Below are positions 9,679 through 17,747 of a stretch of 37,071 nucleotides of DNA, in pieces. The stretch's first letter is position 1. Each line of letters begins with the position of its first letter. This DNA comes from Pseudomonas sp. CBZ-4 (GTDB taxonomy: Bacteria; Pseudomonadota; Gammaproteobacteria; Pseudomonadales; Pseudomonadaceae), in NCBI RefSeq assembly GCF_000346755.1, contig NZ_ANNV01000134.1, positions 1 through 37,071 on the forward strand, given 5' to 3'. A program made the position numbers and the translations under genes. Under the pieces are notes generated by a model. It had not been told where the DNA came from. It worked only from the letters and a program-made list of their open reading frames with translations, and did no database searches.

Positions 9679-10788
9679 TCAGCCCAAATGCTGGATCAGC
9701 CCCTGATAGCAAGTCGCCAAGTGATAAGGCGTAGTCGACGGCATATCCCACCGACTCACCACACCCTGGGCATCCAGGCATTCATTCCAGCCTTTGCCAT
9801 GCAAAAAATGCTGTTGCAGCGCCAGCAACTGACGCTGCAACACCGCCTCGCTGCCCGGCCGCAAGGTCAGCGCCCGCAGGTATTCCGCCTGGGCCCAGAT
9901 GCGCTGGGTGCCATCGCGCACGCTGCCATCCAGCGCCAACATGCCGCTGACCGCACCGCTCGACTTATCCACACCCTTTTGCTCGGCGTAGGCAAAGGCC
10001 CGCGTCAACGAAGCGTGCAACGGCGTGCCGCGTAGGACGTCGGAAGATTCCAGCAAAAAGAACCATTCGAACTGGTGCCCCGGCTCAAACCAGTTATCCA
10101 CAGCGCCCAGCGGTTTTTCCATCATCACGCCGTGCTGGCGGTCGATGAAGCGCTGCTGCATGGCCGTCGCCAAGCCCAGCAGTGCCGTTTGTACGTCGGC
10201 GTCTTCACGCACGGCGAGGGTGGCCAGGAAGCCTTCGGCCAGGTGCATCAGCGGGTTTTGCAGCGGGCCGGACTTGAGGGGCGACCAGTTGCGTTCCAGC
10301 ACGGCTTCATACAGGCCGTCGCCTGTGGCAAAGCGCTCGGCGACCACGGCCAGGGCGGCGTTGAGCACCGACTCCACCAGCGGCTCGCGCACCTTGGCCC
10401 AGTAGTGAGCGCAGGCGAAAATGATGAAGGCGTGGGTGTAGAGATCCTTGCGCTTGTCCAGCGCCTGGCCGGCCGGGTCGATGCTGTAGAACCAGCCGCC
10501 GTGCTCGGCATCGTGGAAGTGCCGTTGCAGGGAACGGAACAACGCCGCCGCGCGCTCTTCGGCAAACGCCGCGCCGGGTTCGCCGATCAGGCTGGCGAAC
10601 AGGTACAACTGCCGGGCACAGGCCATGGCGCGGTAGCGTTGCGGGGGCAGCGGGTGGTGATTGGCGTCCAGCGCCTCATAGGGCAACGCCAGCTCGGCAT
10701 TCCAGCCAGGGCCCTGCCAGAGCGGCACGATCAGGGTGTGGAAGTGCGTGAGCACGGCGTTCAGGGTGGAGCTTGGAGCGGTGGGCAT
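9679..10788 (-). CDS. AGE-family sugar epimerase/isomerase
   Basis: A 369-residue protein of the N-acylglucosamine 2-epimerase (AGE) superfamily, which has an (alpha/alpha)6 barrel. Members include N-acetylglucosamine 2-epimerase, cellobiose epimerase, and the YihS/mannose isomerases. Family hallmarks visible are RYRAMACARQLYLFA (residues 51-65), the DLYTHAF segment, EPGHQFEWFFLL with the catalytic-type histidine, RIWAQAEYLRAL, and the C-terminal TTPYHLATCYQGL with a second conserved histidine. The lack of a signal peptide indicates a cytoplasmic enzyme. Its length is closer to the aldose-ketose isomerases, so D-mannose isomerase-like activity is plausible. It stands downstream of hupE but is separated by a REP pair, so it is probably not part of the urease operon. 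Two perfect DnaA boxes lie inside it (9965-9973, 10094-10102). Confidence 0.8.
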   Translation of the reverse strand: MPTAPSSTLNAVLTHFHTLIVPLWQGPGWNAELALPYEALDANHHPLPPQRYRAMACARQLYLFASLIGEPGAAFAEERAAALFRSLQRHFHDAEHGGWFYSIDPAGQALDKRKDLYTHAFIIFACAHYWAKVREPLVESVLNAALAVVAERFATGDGLYEAVLERNWSPLKSGPLQNPLMHLAEGFLATLAVREDADVQTALLGLATAMQQRFIDRQHGVMMEKPLGAVDNWFEPGHQFEWFFLLESSDVLRGTPLHASLTRAFAYAEQKGVDKSSGAVSGMLALDGSVRDGTQRIWAQAEYLRALTLRPGSEAVLQRQLLALQQHFLHGKGWNECLDAQGVVSRWDMPSTTPYHLATCYQGLIQHLG

Positions 10789-10861
10789 TGGCTGGCGTCG
10801 TCACGGCAGGGGTGTAGGCGCGCATGGTAGCAGGCTTGGGTTCTGTGGTGTCTGTGGGACC

Positions 10862-10936
10862 GCTATCGCAGGCAAGCCAGCTCCCACATTTGATTGGGTT
10901 CGCAGATCAAAATGTGGGAGCTGGCTTGCCTGCGAT
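10862..10936. repeat. REP pair between AGE gene and hupE
   Basis: Minus-oriented REP (10862-10887) and plus-oriented REP (10914-10936) with a 26-bp spacer. It marks the 3' border of the ureEFG-hupE operon. Confidence 0.88.
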
Positions 10937-10961
10937 GAGGCCCGCACACATGCAACAAAGC

Positions 10962-11534
10962 TCAGCCCGCGAGCAACCAAACCCCAGTCGCCGCCGAAGC
11001 CGCCCCGGCAATCCGCACCAACGGCGCTGCTGCAGCCGGCAGGAACCGCACCACCGCATACCCGGCCGCGTGCAACACCGCCGTCGCGCCGACAAAACCG
11101 GCCGCATACGCCCACGGACTGGACATGTCCGGCAGCTCCAGCCCATGGGCCACACCGTGGAACAACGCGAACAACGCCGTCGCACCGACCGCCACGAACA
11201 ACGGCGGCCGCACCGCCAGCGCCACCGCCAGGCCCAGCGCCAGCACTGACGCGGCAATCCCGCTTTCCATCGCGGGCAATTGCATCCCTTCAAAGCCCAG
11301 CACGCCACCGATCAACATGGTGCCGACAAACGTACACGGCAACGCCCAGCGCGCCGCGCCTTTCTGTTGTGCGGCCCACAGGCCGACCGCCAGCATCGCC
11401 AGCAAATGGTCGATACCGCCCAGCGGGTGGCTGATCCCGGCGATCAAGCCGTTATCACCATGGCCCGGGTGGGCAAACGCGAGGGCCGGGGCCAGCAGCA
11501 ACGCGGCGGCGGTGAAGAGTTTCTTGAGGCTCAT
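10962..11534 (-). CDS. hupE: HupE/UreJ nickel permease
   Basis: A 190-residue membrane protein of the HupE/UreJ family. An N-terminal signal-like segment (cleavage near AFA|HPGHGD) exposes the metal-binding HPGHGD motif. The diagnostic HPLGGIDHLLAMLAVG follows, then about five more membrane segments and a second histidine motif, ALFHGVAHGLELP. HupE proteins are thought to import nickel (or cobalt) for urease and hydrogenase. Here it follows ureG by 22 bp and AAGGA precedes its ATG, so it is the last gene of ureEFG-hupE and presumably supplies Ni to urease. Confidence 0.9.
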   Translation of the reverse strand: MSLKKLFTAAALLLAPALAFAHPGHGDNGLIAGISHPLGGIDHLLAMLAVGLWAAQQKGAARWALPCTFVGTMLIGGVLGFEGMQLPAMESGIAASVLALGLAVALAVRPPLFVAVGATALFALFHGVAHGLELPDMSSPWAYAAGFVGATAVLHAAGYAVVRFLPAAAAPLVRIAGAASAATGVWLLAG

Positions 11535-11556
11535 GGACAGGTTCCTTATGGGTTGA

Positions 11557-12171
11557 TCAGGCGGCGGTCAGCAGGCCTTGGCGTTCGATAAAGGCGACGA
11601 TTTCTTCCAGGCCAACCCCGGTTTTCTGGTTGCTGAACACAAAGGGCTTGCCGTTGCGCATGCGCGTGGTGTCGCTGTTCATCAATTCCAGCGAAGCGCC
11701 GACCAGCGGCGCCAGGTCGATCTTGTTGATCACCAGCAGGTCGGATTTGCAGATGCCCGGCCCGCCCTTGCGTGGCAGCTTGTCGCCGGCGGACACATCG
11801 ATCACATAGATGGTCAGGTCCGACAGCTCCGGGCTGAACGTCGCCGAGAGGTTGTCGCCACCGGACTCCACCAGGATCAGGTCCAGGCCGGGGAAGCGGC
11901 GGTTGAGCTGGTCCACCGCTTCAAGGTTGATCGACGCGTCTTCGCGGATCGCCGTGTGCGGGCAGCCGCCGGTTTCCACGCCGATGATGCGTTCGGGCGC
12001 CAGCGCCTGGTTGCGCACCAGGAAGTCGGCGTCTTCGCGGGTATAGATGTCGTTGGTGACCACGGCCAGGTTGTAGCGGTCGCGCAGGGCGAGGCACAGG
12101 GCCAGGGTCAGGGCGGTCTTGCCGGAGCCCACTGGGCCGCCGATGCCGACGCGCAAAGGTTGTGTATTCAT
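11557..12171 (-). CDS. ureG: Urease accessory GTPase UreG
   Basis: A 204-residue SIMIBI-class GTPase that delivers nickel to apo-urease. The P-loop GPVGSGKT is at residues 12-19, and the metal-binding CPH motif (C70-P71-H72) sits in ETGGCPHTAIREDASIN. ESGGDNLSATFSPEL and the guanine-specific NKIDL motif are present. The length is normal (205 in K. aerogenes). It works in a UreD-UreF-UreG complex with UreE. It starts 12 nt after the ureF stop. Confidence 0.96.
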   Translation of the reverse strand: MNTQPLRVGIGGPVGSGKTALTLALCLALRDRYNLAVVTNDIYTREDADFLVRNQALAPERIIGVETGGCPHTAIREDASINLEAVDQLNRRFPGLDLILVESGGDNLSATFSPELSDLTIYVIDVSAGDKLPRKGGPGICKSDLLVINKIDLAPLVGASLELMNSDTTRMRNGKPFVFSNQKTGVGLEEIVAFIERQGLLTAA

Positions 12172-12183
12172 GGGGTGGTTCTC

Positions 12184-12858
12184 CTAGGAACGGAACAGGC
12201 GGCTGTACTGGCGCTCGTGGGCCATGCACGCCAGGGACAGGCCGAACGCGGCGCTGCCGAAATGGTTGGGGTCGATCCGCGCGGCGTCCTGCTGGGCTTG
12301 TTGCAGCAACGGCAGCAGCTCGCTGGTCAGGCGCTGGGCGGCTTGCTGGCCCAGGGGCAGGGTTTTCATCAGCACGGCCAGTTGGTTTTCCAGCCAGCTC
12401 CACAGCCAGGCGGCAAGGGCGTCGGCGGGGTTGATGGTCCAGGCACGGGCGGCCAGGGCCCAGCCCAGGGCAAGGTGAGGTTCGCCGCGTTGTTCAAGAA
12501 AGCTGCGCGCAGCGTCGTCCAGTTCAGGCAAACCATTGAGCAACTGTTGCAGGGAGTAGCCCATCTGCCGGCTCTCTTGGTACAGCTCGCGGGTCTCACG
12601 GCTGGCGCGGTGCTCTTCACACAGCTTGGCCAGCTGCGGCCAATCCTGTTCAGCGGCGGCGCGGCAATGGGCGAGCAGCAGCGGTGCTTCAAAGCGCGCG
12701 AGGTTGAGCAACAACTGATCGCTGATCCAGCGGCGGGCACTGGCGGCATCACTGACGCGGCCGTTCTCCACGGCCATTTCCAGGCCCTGGGAATAGCTGT
12801 AGCCGCCAATCGGCAATTGCGGACTGGCCAGACGCAACAGCGCCCAGGCTGGGTTCAT
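12184..12858 (-). CDS. ureF: Urease accessory protein UreF
   Basis: A 224-residue, all-helical scaffold of urease maturation. Family motifs are LLRLASPQLPIGGYSYSQGLE near the N-terminus and MGYSLQQLL in the middle, with the conserved C-terminal tail ending at RLFRS. UreF bridges UreD and UreG and acts as a checkpoint in nickel transfer. It overlaps the end of ureE by 4 bp, so it is translationally coupled. Confidence 0.95.
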   Translation of the reverse strand: MNPAWALLRLASPQLPIGGYSYSQGLEMAVENGRVSDAASARRWISDQLLLNLARFEAPLLLAHCRAAAEQDWPQLAKLCEEHRASRETRELYQESRQMGYSLQQLLNGLPELDDAARSFLEQRGEPHLALGWALAARAWTINPADALAAWLWSWLENQLAVLMKTLPLGQQAAQRLTSELLPLLQQAQQDAARIDPNHFGSAAFGLSLACMAHERQYSRLFRS

Positions 12859-13355
12859 AGACGCACGCCGAACTGGTGCAGCTTGGGCGGGTAATTGAAG
12901 TCTTCGTCGCCATGGCGCGAATGGTGATGGCCACCGCCATAGGCGCCGTGTTCCGGCTGGAACGGCGCTTCGAGGGTTTCGGTGGTGGCGCCCAGTTGAT
13001 CGAGCATGGCCTTGAGCACGTAGTCATCGAGCAGGCGCAGCCAGCCATCCCCTACTTGCAGGGCGACGTGGCGATTGCCCAGGTGATAGGCGGCACGGGT
13101 CAATTCAAAGGCGCTAGGGCAGGTGACGTGCAGCAGTTGTTCAGGGCGTGCGCAGACGCGTACGACGCGTCCGTCTTCGGCCTGTAGGAATTCGCCATCG
13201 TGCAGCGGTGGCTGGCCACGTTCCAGGAACAGGCCGACATCTTCACCGTCGGCACTGAAACAGCGCAGGCGGCTTTTGCTGCGGGCTTCGAAATTCAGCA
13301 GCAGCTCGGCAGCCCAGAGGGCTTGGGGGGCGATTCGGCGGTGGATCACCAGCAT
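12855..13355 (-). CDS. ureE: Urease nickel metallochaperone UreE
   Basis: A 166-residue nickel-binding chaperone that passes nickel to UreG. The N-terminal peptide-binding domain (about 1-75) and C-terminal metal-binding domain (about 76-150, with YHLGNRH) are both present. A histidine-containing tail (GGGHHHSRHGDEDF, about 140-153) could bind extra Ni; it is shorter than the K. aerogenes poly-His tail. It is the first gene of ureEFG-hupE, and GGAAG precedes the ATG by 7 nt. A sigma-54-like promoter lies 37 bp upstream. Confidence 0.94.
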   Translation of the reverse strand: MLVIHRRIAPQALWAAELLLNFEARSKSRLRCFSADGEDVGLFLERGQPPLHDGEFLQAEDGRVVRVCARPEQLLHVTCPSAFELTRAAYHLGNRHVALQVGDGWLRLLDDYVLKAMLDQLGATTETLEAPFQPEHGAYGGGHHHSRHGDEDFNYPPKLHQFGVRL

Positions 13356-13391
13356 CAGAAGGCTTCCAGCAATGAGCGATGCAGGTGCTAG

Positions 13392-13407
13392 AGCAAGGGC
13401 CTTGCCA
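13392..13407 (-). promoter_or_regulatory. Sigma-54-like promoter of ureE operon
   Basis: Read on the minus strand, TGGCAAG-GCCC-TTGCT matches the -24/-12 consensus with one mismatch (A for C in the -24 element) and exact GG-GC spacing of 12. The start would be near 13381, about 26 nt before the ureE ATG. Weak NtrC-like 17-mers lie upstream at 13451-13467 (11 of 17) and 13485-13501 (12 of 17). This fits nitrogen-regulated nickel insertion. Confidence 0.65.
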
Positions 13408-13421
13408 ATCTCTGCGCAGAG

Positions 13422-13600
13422 TAGGAATAGCCCGTAGGTAGGCGCTATGACGCCACCAAATGGGGCGTAGGAAAAATCTCTTGCCGCTTCAGAATGGTGC
13501 TCAACGGGGTTGCGTGCACATGGTTGGGGCGTTTTTAGGATTTATCCTACGCGGCTTGGGGATTCGCCGTTCATGGCGCTTCGTGATGAGAATTTAGGAT
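13422..13600. promoter_or_regulatory. Repeated TAGGA motifs around a TAGGAT palindrome
   Basis: A perfect palindrome TAGGAT-TT-ATCCTA (13536-13549) is accompanied by TAGGAAT (13422), TAGGAAA (13468) and TAGGAT (13595) in the 278-bp gap between ureE and the divergent NlpC/P60 gene. It could be an operator; no regulator is identified. Confidence 0.4.
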
Positions 13601-13633
13601 TCGCGCCGTGTTTAATTTGCCGCGACGCTTATC

Positions 13634-14119
13634 ATGCTCAAGTCATTTTTTTGTCTAGTCATCATCGGGCTGTCTTTCTCCATCTCCTCGGCTTCGGCCA
13701 ATTTGCAGCCCCATCCCACCTTCGCCCCGACGGCCATCAACGGAGTGGTAGACCGCGCCCATGAACTGCTGGGCACGCCTTACAAATTCGGGGGCACCTC
13801 GGTGCAGCAAGGGTTCGATTGCAGCAGCTTTCTGGTCTACCTGTTCAAGACCGAGGCGAATATCCAGATTCCACGCACCACGGCGGCGATGCACCGTTCA
13901 AGTGCCGCCACCATCGCGCGCAATGCGCTGAAGCCGGGTGACGCCGTATTCTTCAAGGGCAATGGGCGGGGGCAGGTCAGTCATGTGGGGCTGTACATCG
14001 GCGAAGGCAAATTCATCCATTCGCCGCGCACCGGCAAAAGCATCCGTATCGATTCGCTGAGCAACAGCTACTGGAACAAGCACTACACCACGGCCAAGCG
14101 CTTTCACTCGGCGGGCTGA
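13634..14119 (+). CDS. Secreted NlpC/P60 peptidoglycan endopeptidase
   Basis: A 161-residue cell-wall peptidase. A signal peptide (residues 1-22, cleavage near ASA|N) precedes one NlpC/P60 domain. The catalytic triad is visible: C63 in GFDCSSF, H117 in SHVGLYIG and H129 in FIHSP. GTPYKFGG starts the domain. Such enzymes cleave between D-Glu and the diamino acid of peptidoglycan stem peptides. There is no cysteine in the usual lipobox position, so it is probably periplasmic and soluble; C7 lies within the hydrophobic leader. The ribosome site is weak. It is divergent from ureE and convergent with the TetR gene. Confidence 0.88.
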   Translation: MLKSFFCLVIIGLSFSISSASANLQPHPTFAPTAINGVVDRAHELLGTPYKFGGTSVQQGFDCSSFLVYLFKTEANIQIPRTTAAMHRSSAATIARNALKPGDAVFFKGNGRGQVSHVGLYIGEGKFIHSPRTGKSIRIDSLSNSYWNKHYTTAKRFHSAG

Positions 14120-14124
14120 CCGGC

Positions 14125-14757
14125 TTACTCAGTGCTGCCCAGCCCCTGCCAATGCTTGAGGCCGATAAAGATAAAGCGCAGTTGCTGGGTGATTTTCGCC
14201 TGAGGCGTGAGGTGCGCAGGCAGGGCCTGGGCAGGCGGGTCGATGATGTCGGGCAGGGTGGCGAACACACTTTTGACGATCAGGTCGGCCATCACATGCA
14301 AACCTTCGCCGTCCAGGTGTTGCAGCTTGGGCATCAGTGTGAGGTCGGCCGCGAGGTCACGGGTGATGTCTTCGCGCAAGGCGCCGATGGCCTGGCGTAC
14401 GGCCAGGCAGCCGCCGTATTGCTCACGGGCGAGGAACAGGAACTGCGAACGGTTGGCCGACACCACATCGAGAAAGATGCGCACGGACGCGTCGATAATG
14501 CCGCCCATCACGAATTCGTTGTGGCGCACCAGGCGAATGGTGGCGCGGAAGGTCTGGCCGACCTCGCTGACCAGCACCAGCCCAAGCTGATCCATGTCGG
14601 CAAAGTGGCGATAGAAACCGGTGGGCACGATGCCGGCCGTCTTGGCCACTTCGCGCAGGCTCAGGCTGCCAAACCCACGGCCACACTCCATCAGATGGCG
14701 GGCTGCGTCCATCAGGGCGAGGCGGGTCTGTTGCTTCTGTTCGGCGCGGGGCAGCAT
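14125..14757 (-). CDS. TetR regulator, FabR/DesT-like
   Basis: A 210-residue TetR-family repressor. The helix-turn-helix occupies about residues 10-58 (LSLREVAKTAGIVPTGFYRHF), with the helix 3 sequence PTGFYRHF typical of FabR/DesT. These proteins sense the ratio of unsaturated to saturated acyl-CoA and control fatty-acid desaturase or fabAB genes. From memory, P. aeruginosa desT (PA4890) lies next to ureE, which supports orthology. Here no desaturase gene accompanies it, so its targets must be elsewhere. It is convergent with the NlpC/P60 gene, only 5 bp apart. Confidence 0.82.
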   Translation of the reverse strand: MLPRAEQKQQTRLALMDAARHLMECGRGFGSLSLREVAKTAGIVPTGFYRHFADMDQLGLVLVSEVGQTFRATIRLVRHNEFVMGGIIDASVRIFLDVVSANRSQFLFLAREQYGGCLAVRQAIGALREDITRDLAADLTLMPKLQHLDGEGLHVMADLIVKSVFATLPDIIDPPAQALPAHLTPQAKITQQLRFIFIGLKHWQGLGSTE

Positions 14758-14861
14758 GGTGGGCGGGCTTTGTCGGCAAGTTCAGCGACGCACTCTAGCA
14801 AAACCGCTTCATCGGCGTCGAACTTGCGCGGGGTGGGGCGTGACGCGGTCTACAGCAAAGC

Positions 14862-14891
14862 AAAAGCCCGATCGACGGATCGGGCTTTTTT
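14862..14891. terminator. Bidirectional Rho-independent terminator
   Basis: A 12-bp perfect stem (AAAAGCCCGATC against GATCGGGCTTTT) with a GACG loop and T runs on both sides. It serves the minus-strand repeat-protein gene (stop 17 nt away). Confidence 0.88.
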
Positions 14892-14907
14892 ATGGGCCAC
14901 CACAGGC

Positions 14908-15318
14908 TTAGCTCTGGGCTTCGTGCAGTTCTTTCAGGCGATCAGCGCCGCCTTCAGCAACACCTTCGGTGTACGCGCGTTTGTTGGCTTGTTCAGCGCC
15001 ACCTTCGACCAGGCCTTTCTGTTCCAGGCGATCACGGCCACCTTCAGCAACACCTTCGGTGTAAGCGCGTTTGTTGGCTTGCTCGGCGCCACCTTCAACC
15101 AGGCCTTTCTCTTCCAGGCGGTTGCGGCCGTTTTCAGCGACAGCGCCTTTGGCGTAGTCACGGTTTTCTTCTTCTTGCGAACCGCTGCGGGCCAGGGTCT
15201 GGCTGGACTGCACGGCTTGAGCCTTGTTCTGTGGGGTCGCTTGTTCGGCGGCTGGCAGGGCAAAAGCGCTGGAAGCCAGGACGGACAGCAGGACGGTAGC
15301 GAGTACTTGGCGTTTCAT
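14908..15318 (-). CDS. Secreted tandem-repeat protein of unknown function
   Basis: A 136-residue protein with a clear signal peptide (MKRQ, then a hydrophobic run ending AFA|LPAA). I chose the ATG at 15318 because AAGGAG lies 9 nt upstream; the longer reading from 15417 would disrupt the leader. The mature part is charged and Gly/Ala-rich. It has a 30-residue tandem repeat: RLEQKGLVEGGAEQANKR followed by AYTEGVAEGG occurs twice almost unchanged, after a third, degenerate unit (YAKGAVAENGRN). The DNA repeats have a 90-bp period. I do not recognise a function; the likely location is the periplasm or cell surface. A terminator follows the stop. Confidence 0.8.
   Translation of the reverse strand: MKRQVLATVLLSVLASSAFALPAAEQATPQNKAQAVQSSQTLARSGSQEEENRDYAKGAVAENGRNRLEEKGLVEGGAEQANKRAYTEGVAEGGRDRLEQKGLVEGGAEQANKRAYTEGVAEGGADRLKELHEAQS
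14936..15160. repeat. 90-bp tandem repeat inside a coding sequence
   Basis: Two nearly identical 90-bp units (14936-15025 and 15026-15115) and a degenerate third (15116-15160). The copies differ at only a few positions, mostly silent, so the repeat is a recent duplication or is kept alike by recombination. Confidence 0.85.
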
Positions 15319-15677
15319 GATGGGTTGCTCCTTGGGAGGGCGATAAAGTGGGTACAGGGCTAATGCTACTCTCGATAAGTCGATATAAAAGTTCATAAAC
15401 ACAATGGTAATAATCAACAGAATTGATTGTTCTCGGCGGAGGCTCTAACTCGCACCTCTCAAGCCCGCGGTTTTGCACCGGGGTGGGTATTTTCGACACG
15501 CGCGCGGGTAACAATGGTGCGTCGTCGTAGGGGGAATCTGTCGAGGTGGTCAGAAAAACGGGTTTTTCCCGGCAAATGCGCGATTGGGTTAAACCCCCGC
15601 GCGGATTGCCAGTCGTAGTCCTATAAGCTGTCTTAAAAGGCTGTCACCCAGCCGGTCGTATTCAGGAGTCCTGTGCA

Positions 15678-17747
15678 ATGACGCGCACGCGCAAAATCGT
15701 CGCTTGGAGCTGTGCCAGCTTCGTTCTATTAATCGCCGTGGTGGTGTTGGTGTTGGCGTTCTTCGACTGGAACCGCATCAAGCCGCAGATCAATGCCAAG
15801 GTCTCCGAAGAGTTGCATCGCCCGTTTGCCATCAACGGCAACCTGGCGGTGGTGTGGGCGCGTGAGCCCGATGAAGGCGGTTGGCGTGCCTGGGTGCCAT
15901 GGCCCCATGTGATTGCCGAGGACCTGAGCCTGGGCAACCCCGACTGGTCGAAAAAACCGCAGATGGTCACCCTGAAAAAGGTCGAGCTGCGCATCTCGCC
16001 CCTGGCCTTGCTGGTACAGCGCGTGGTGATCCCGCGTATCGACTTGACGGAACCGAGCGCCGAATTGCAGCGCCTCGCCGACGGCCGCGCCAACTGGACC
16101 TTCAAGTTCGACCCCAAGGACCCGAACGCCGAACCGTCCAACTGGGTGGTCGACATCGGTGCCATCGGCTTCGACAAAGGCCATGTGACCCTCGACGACC
16201 AAACCCTCAAGACCCAGCTCGATGTGATCATCGACCCCCTGGGCAAACCGATCCCCTTCGGCGAAATCGTCGGCGACGCGGATGCCAAGAAAGCCCTGGA
16301 AAAAGGCGCGGCGCCGCAAGACTATGCGTTCGCCCTCAAGGTCAAAGGCCAGTACCACGGGCAGAAACTCGACGGCAGCGGCAAGATCGGCGGCCTGCTC
16401 GCCCTGCAGGACGCGGCCAAGCCGTTCCCGCTGCAAGCCCAGGTCAAGGTCGGCGATACCAGCATCGCTCTCGCCGGCACCCTGACCGACCCGCTCAACC
16501 TCGGCGCCCTCGACCTGCGCCTGAAACTCGCCGGCTCAAGCCTCGGCAACCTGTACCCACTGACCGGCGTGACCCTGCCGGACTCGCCGGCCTATGCCAC
16601 CGACGGCCACCTGATCGCCAAGCTGCACGAAGCCAGCGGCGCGTCATTCACCTATGAAAACTTCAACGGCAAGATCGGCAACAGTGATATCCATGGCAAC
16701 CTCGCCTATGTCGCCAGCCAGCCACGGCCCAAGCTCAGCGGCGCGCTGGTGTCCAACCAACTGCTGATGACCGACCTCGCGCCCTTGATCGGCGCCGACT
16801 CCAACGCCAAGCAAAAGGCCCGTGGCGGTGAAAGCAAACAACCGGCGACCAAGGTGCTGCCGGTGGAAGAGTTCCGCACCGAACGCTGGCGCGACATGGA
16901 CGCCGACGTGGAATTCACCGGCAAACGCATCGTGCACAGCGCCGAACTGCCCTTCACCGACCTCTACACCCACCTGGTGCTCAACGACGGCCAACTGAGC
17001 CTCGAACCCCTGCGCTTCGGCGTGGCGGGCGGCAAGCTCGACGCGCAGATCCGTCTGAACGGCCGCATCACGCCCATGGAAGGCCGCGCCAAACTCACCG
17101 CGCGCAACTTCAAGCTCAAGCAGCTGTTCCCGACCTTCGAACCGATGAAAACCAGCTTCGGCGAACTCAATGGCGACGCCGACATTGCCGGGCGCGGTAA
17201 TTCCGTGGCGGCGCTGCTGGGCAGCTCCAATGGTGACCTGAAGATGCTGATCAACGACGGCGCCATCAGCCGTGGCCTGATGGAAATCGCCGGGCTCAAC
17301 GTCGGCAACTACGTGGTGGGTCGCCTGTTTGGCGACAAGGAAGTGAAGATCAACTGCGCGGCCGCCGACTTCGGCATCAAGACCGGCCTGGCCACGACCC
17401 GCCTGTTTGTGTTCGATACCGAGAACGCCATCATCTACATCGACGGCACCGCGAACATGGCCACCGAGCAACTGGACCTGACCATCACCCCGGAATCGAA
17501 AGGCTTTCGCCTGTTCTCCCTGCGTTCACCGTTGTACGTCAATGGCCCGTTCATCAAGCCCAACGCCGGCGTGAAAGCGGTACCGCTGATGCTGCGTGGT
17601 GCGGGCATGGTGGCGCTGGGGGTGATCGTCGGCCCGGCAGCGGGCTTGCTGGCGTTGATCGCGCCGAGCGGGGATGTGCCGAACCAGTGCGCGCCGTTGT
17701 TGCAGCAGATGAAAGAAGGCAAAGCCCCGAAAACGGTGAAGGGTTAG
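15678..17747 (+). CDS. AsmA family envelope protein
   Basis: A 689-residue AsmA-type protein. One N-terminal membrane segment (about residues 9-29) anchors a long periplasmic beta-rich region. The family N-terminal pattern DWNRIKPQINAKVSEELHRPFAI is followed by PWPHV and LSLGNP segments, and the C-terminal AsmA domain includes IYIDGTANMATEQLDLTITPESKG. AsmA-like proteins (TamB, YhdP, YicH) form groove-shaped bridges now thought to move phospholipids to the outer membrane. TTCAGGAGTCC precedes the ATG. The 359-bp gap upstream (15319-15677) contains promoters for this gene and the divergent repeat-protein gene, but no gene of its own. Its TAG overlaps the convergent RNase T2 stop. Confidence 0.88.
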   Translation: MTRTRKIVAWSCASFVLLIAVVVLVLAFFDWNRIKPQINAKVSEELHRPFAINGNLAVVWAREPDEGGWRAWVPWPHVIAEDLSLGNPDWSKKPQMVTLKKVELRISPLALLVQRVVIPRIDLTEPSAELQRLADGRANWTFKFDPKDPNAEPSNWVVDIGAIGFDKGHVTLDDQTLKTQLDVIIDPLGKPIPFGEIVGDADAKKALEKGAAPQDYAFALKVKGQYHGQKLDGSGKIGGLLALQDAAKPFPLQAQVKVGDTSIALAGTLTDPLNLGALDLRLKLAGSSLGNLYPLTGVTLPDSPAYATDGHLIAKLHEASGASFTYENFNGKIGNSDIHGNLAYVASQPRPKLSGALVSNQLLMTDLAPLIGADSNAKQKARGGESKQPATKVLPVEEFRTERWRDMDADVEFTGKRIVHSAELPFTDLYTHLVLNDGQLSLEPLRFGVAGGKLDAQIRLNGRITPMEGRAKLTARNFKLKQLFPTFEPMKTSFGELNGDADIAGRGNSVAALLGSSNGDLKMLINDGAISRGLMEIAGLNVGNYVVGRLFGDKEVKINCAAADFGIKTGLATTRLFVFDTENAIIYIDGTANMATEQLDLTITPESKGFRLFSLRSPLYVNGPFIKPNAGVKAVPLMLRGAGMVALGVIVGPAAGLLALIAPSGDVPNQCAPLLQQMKEGKAPKTVKG

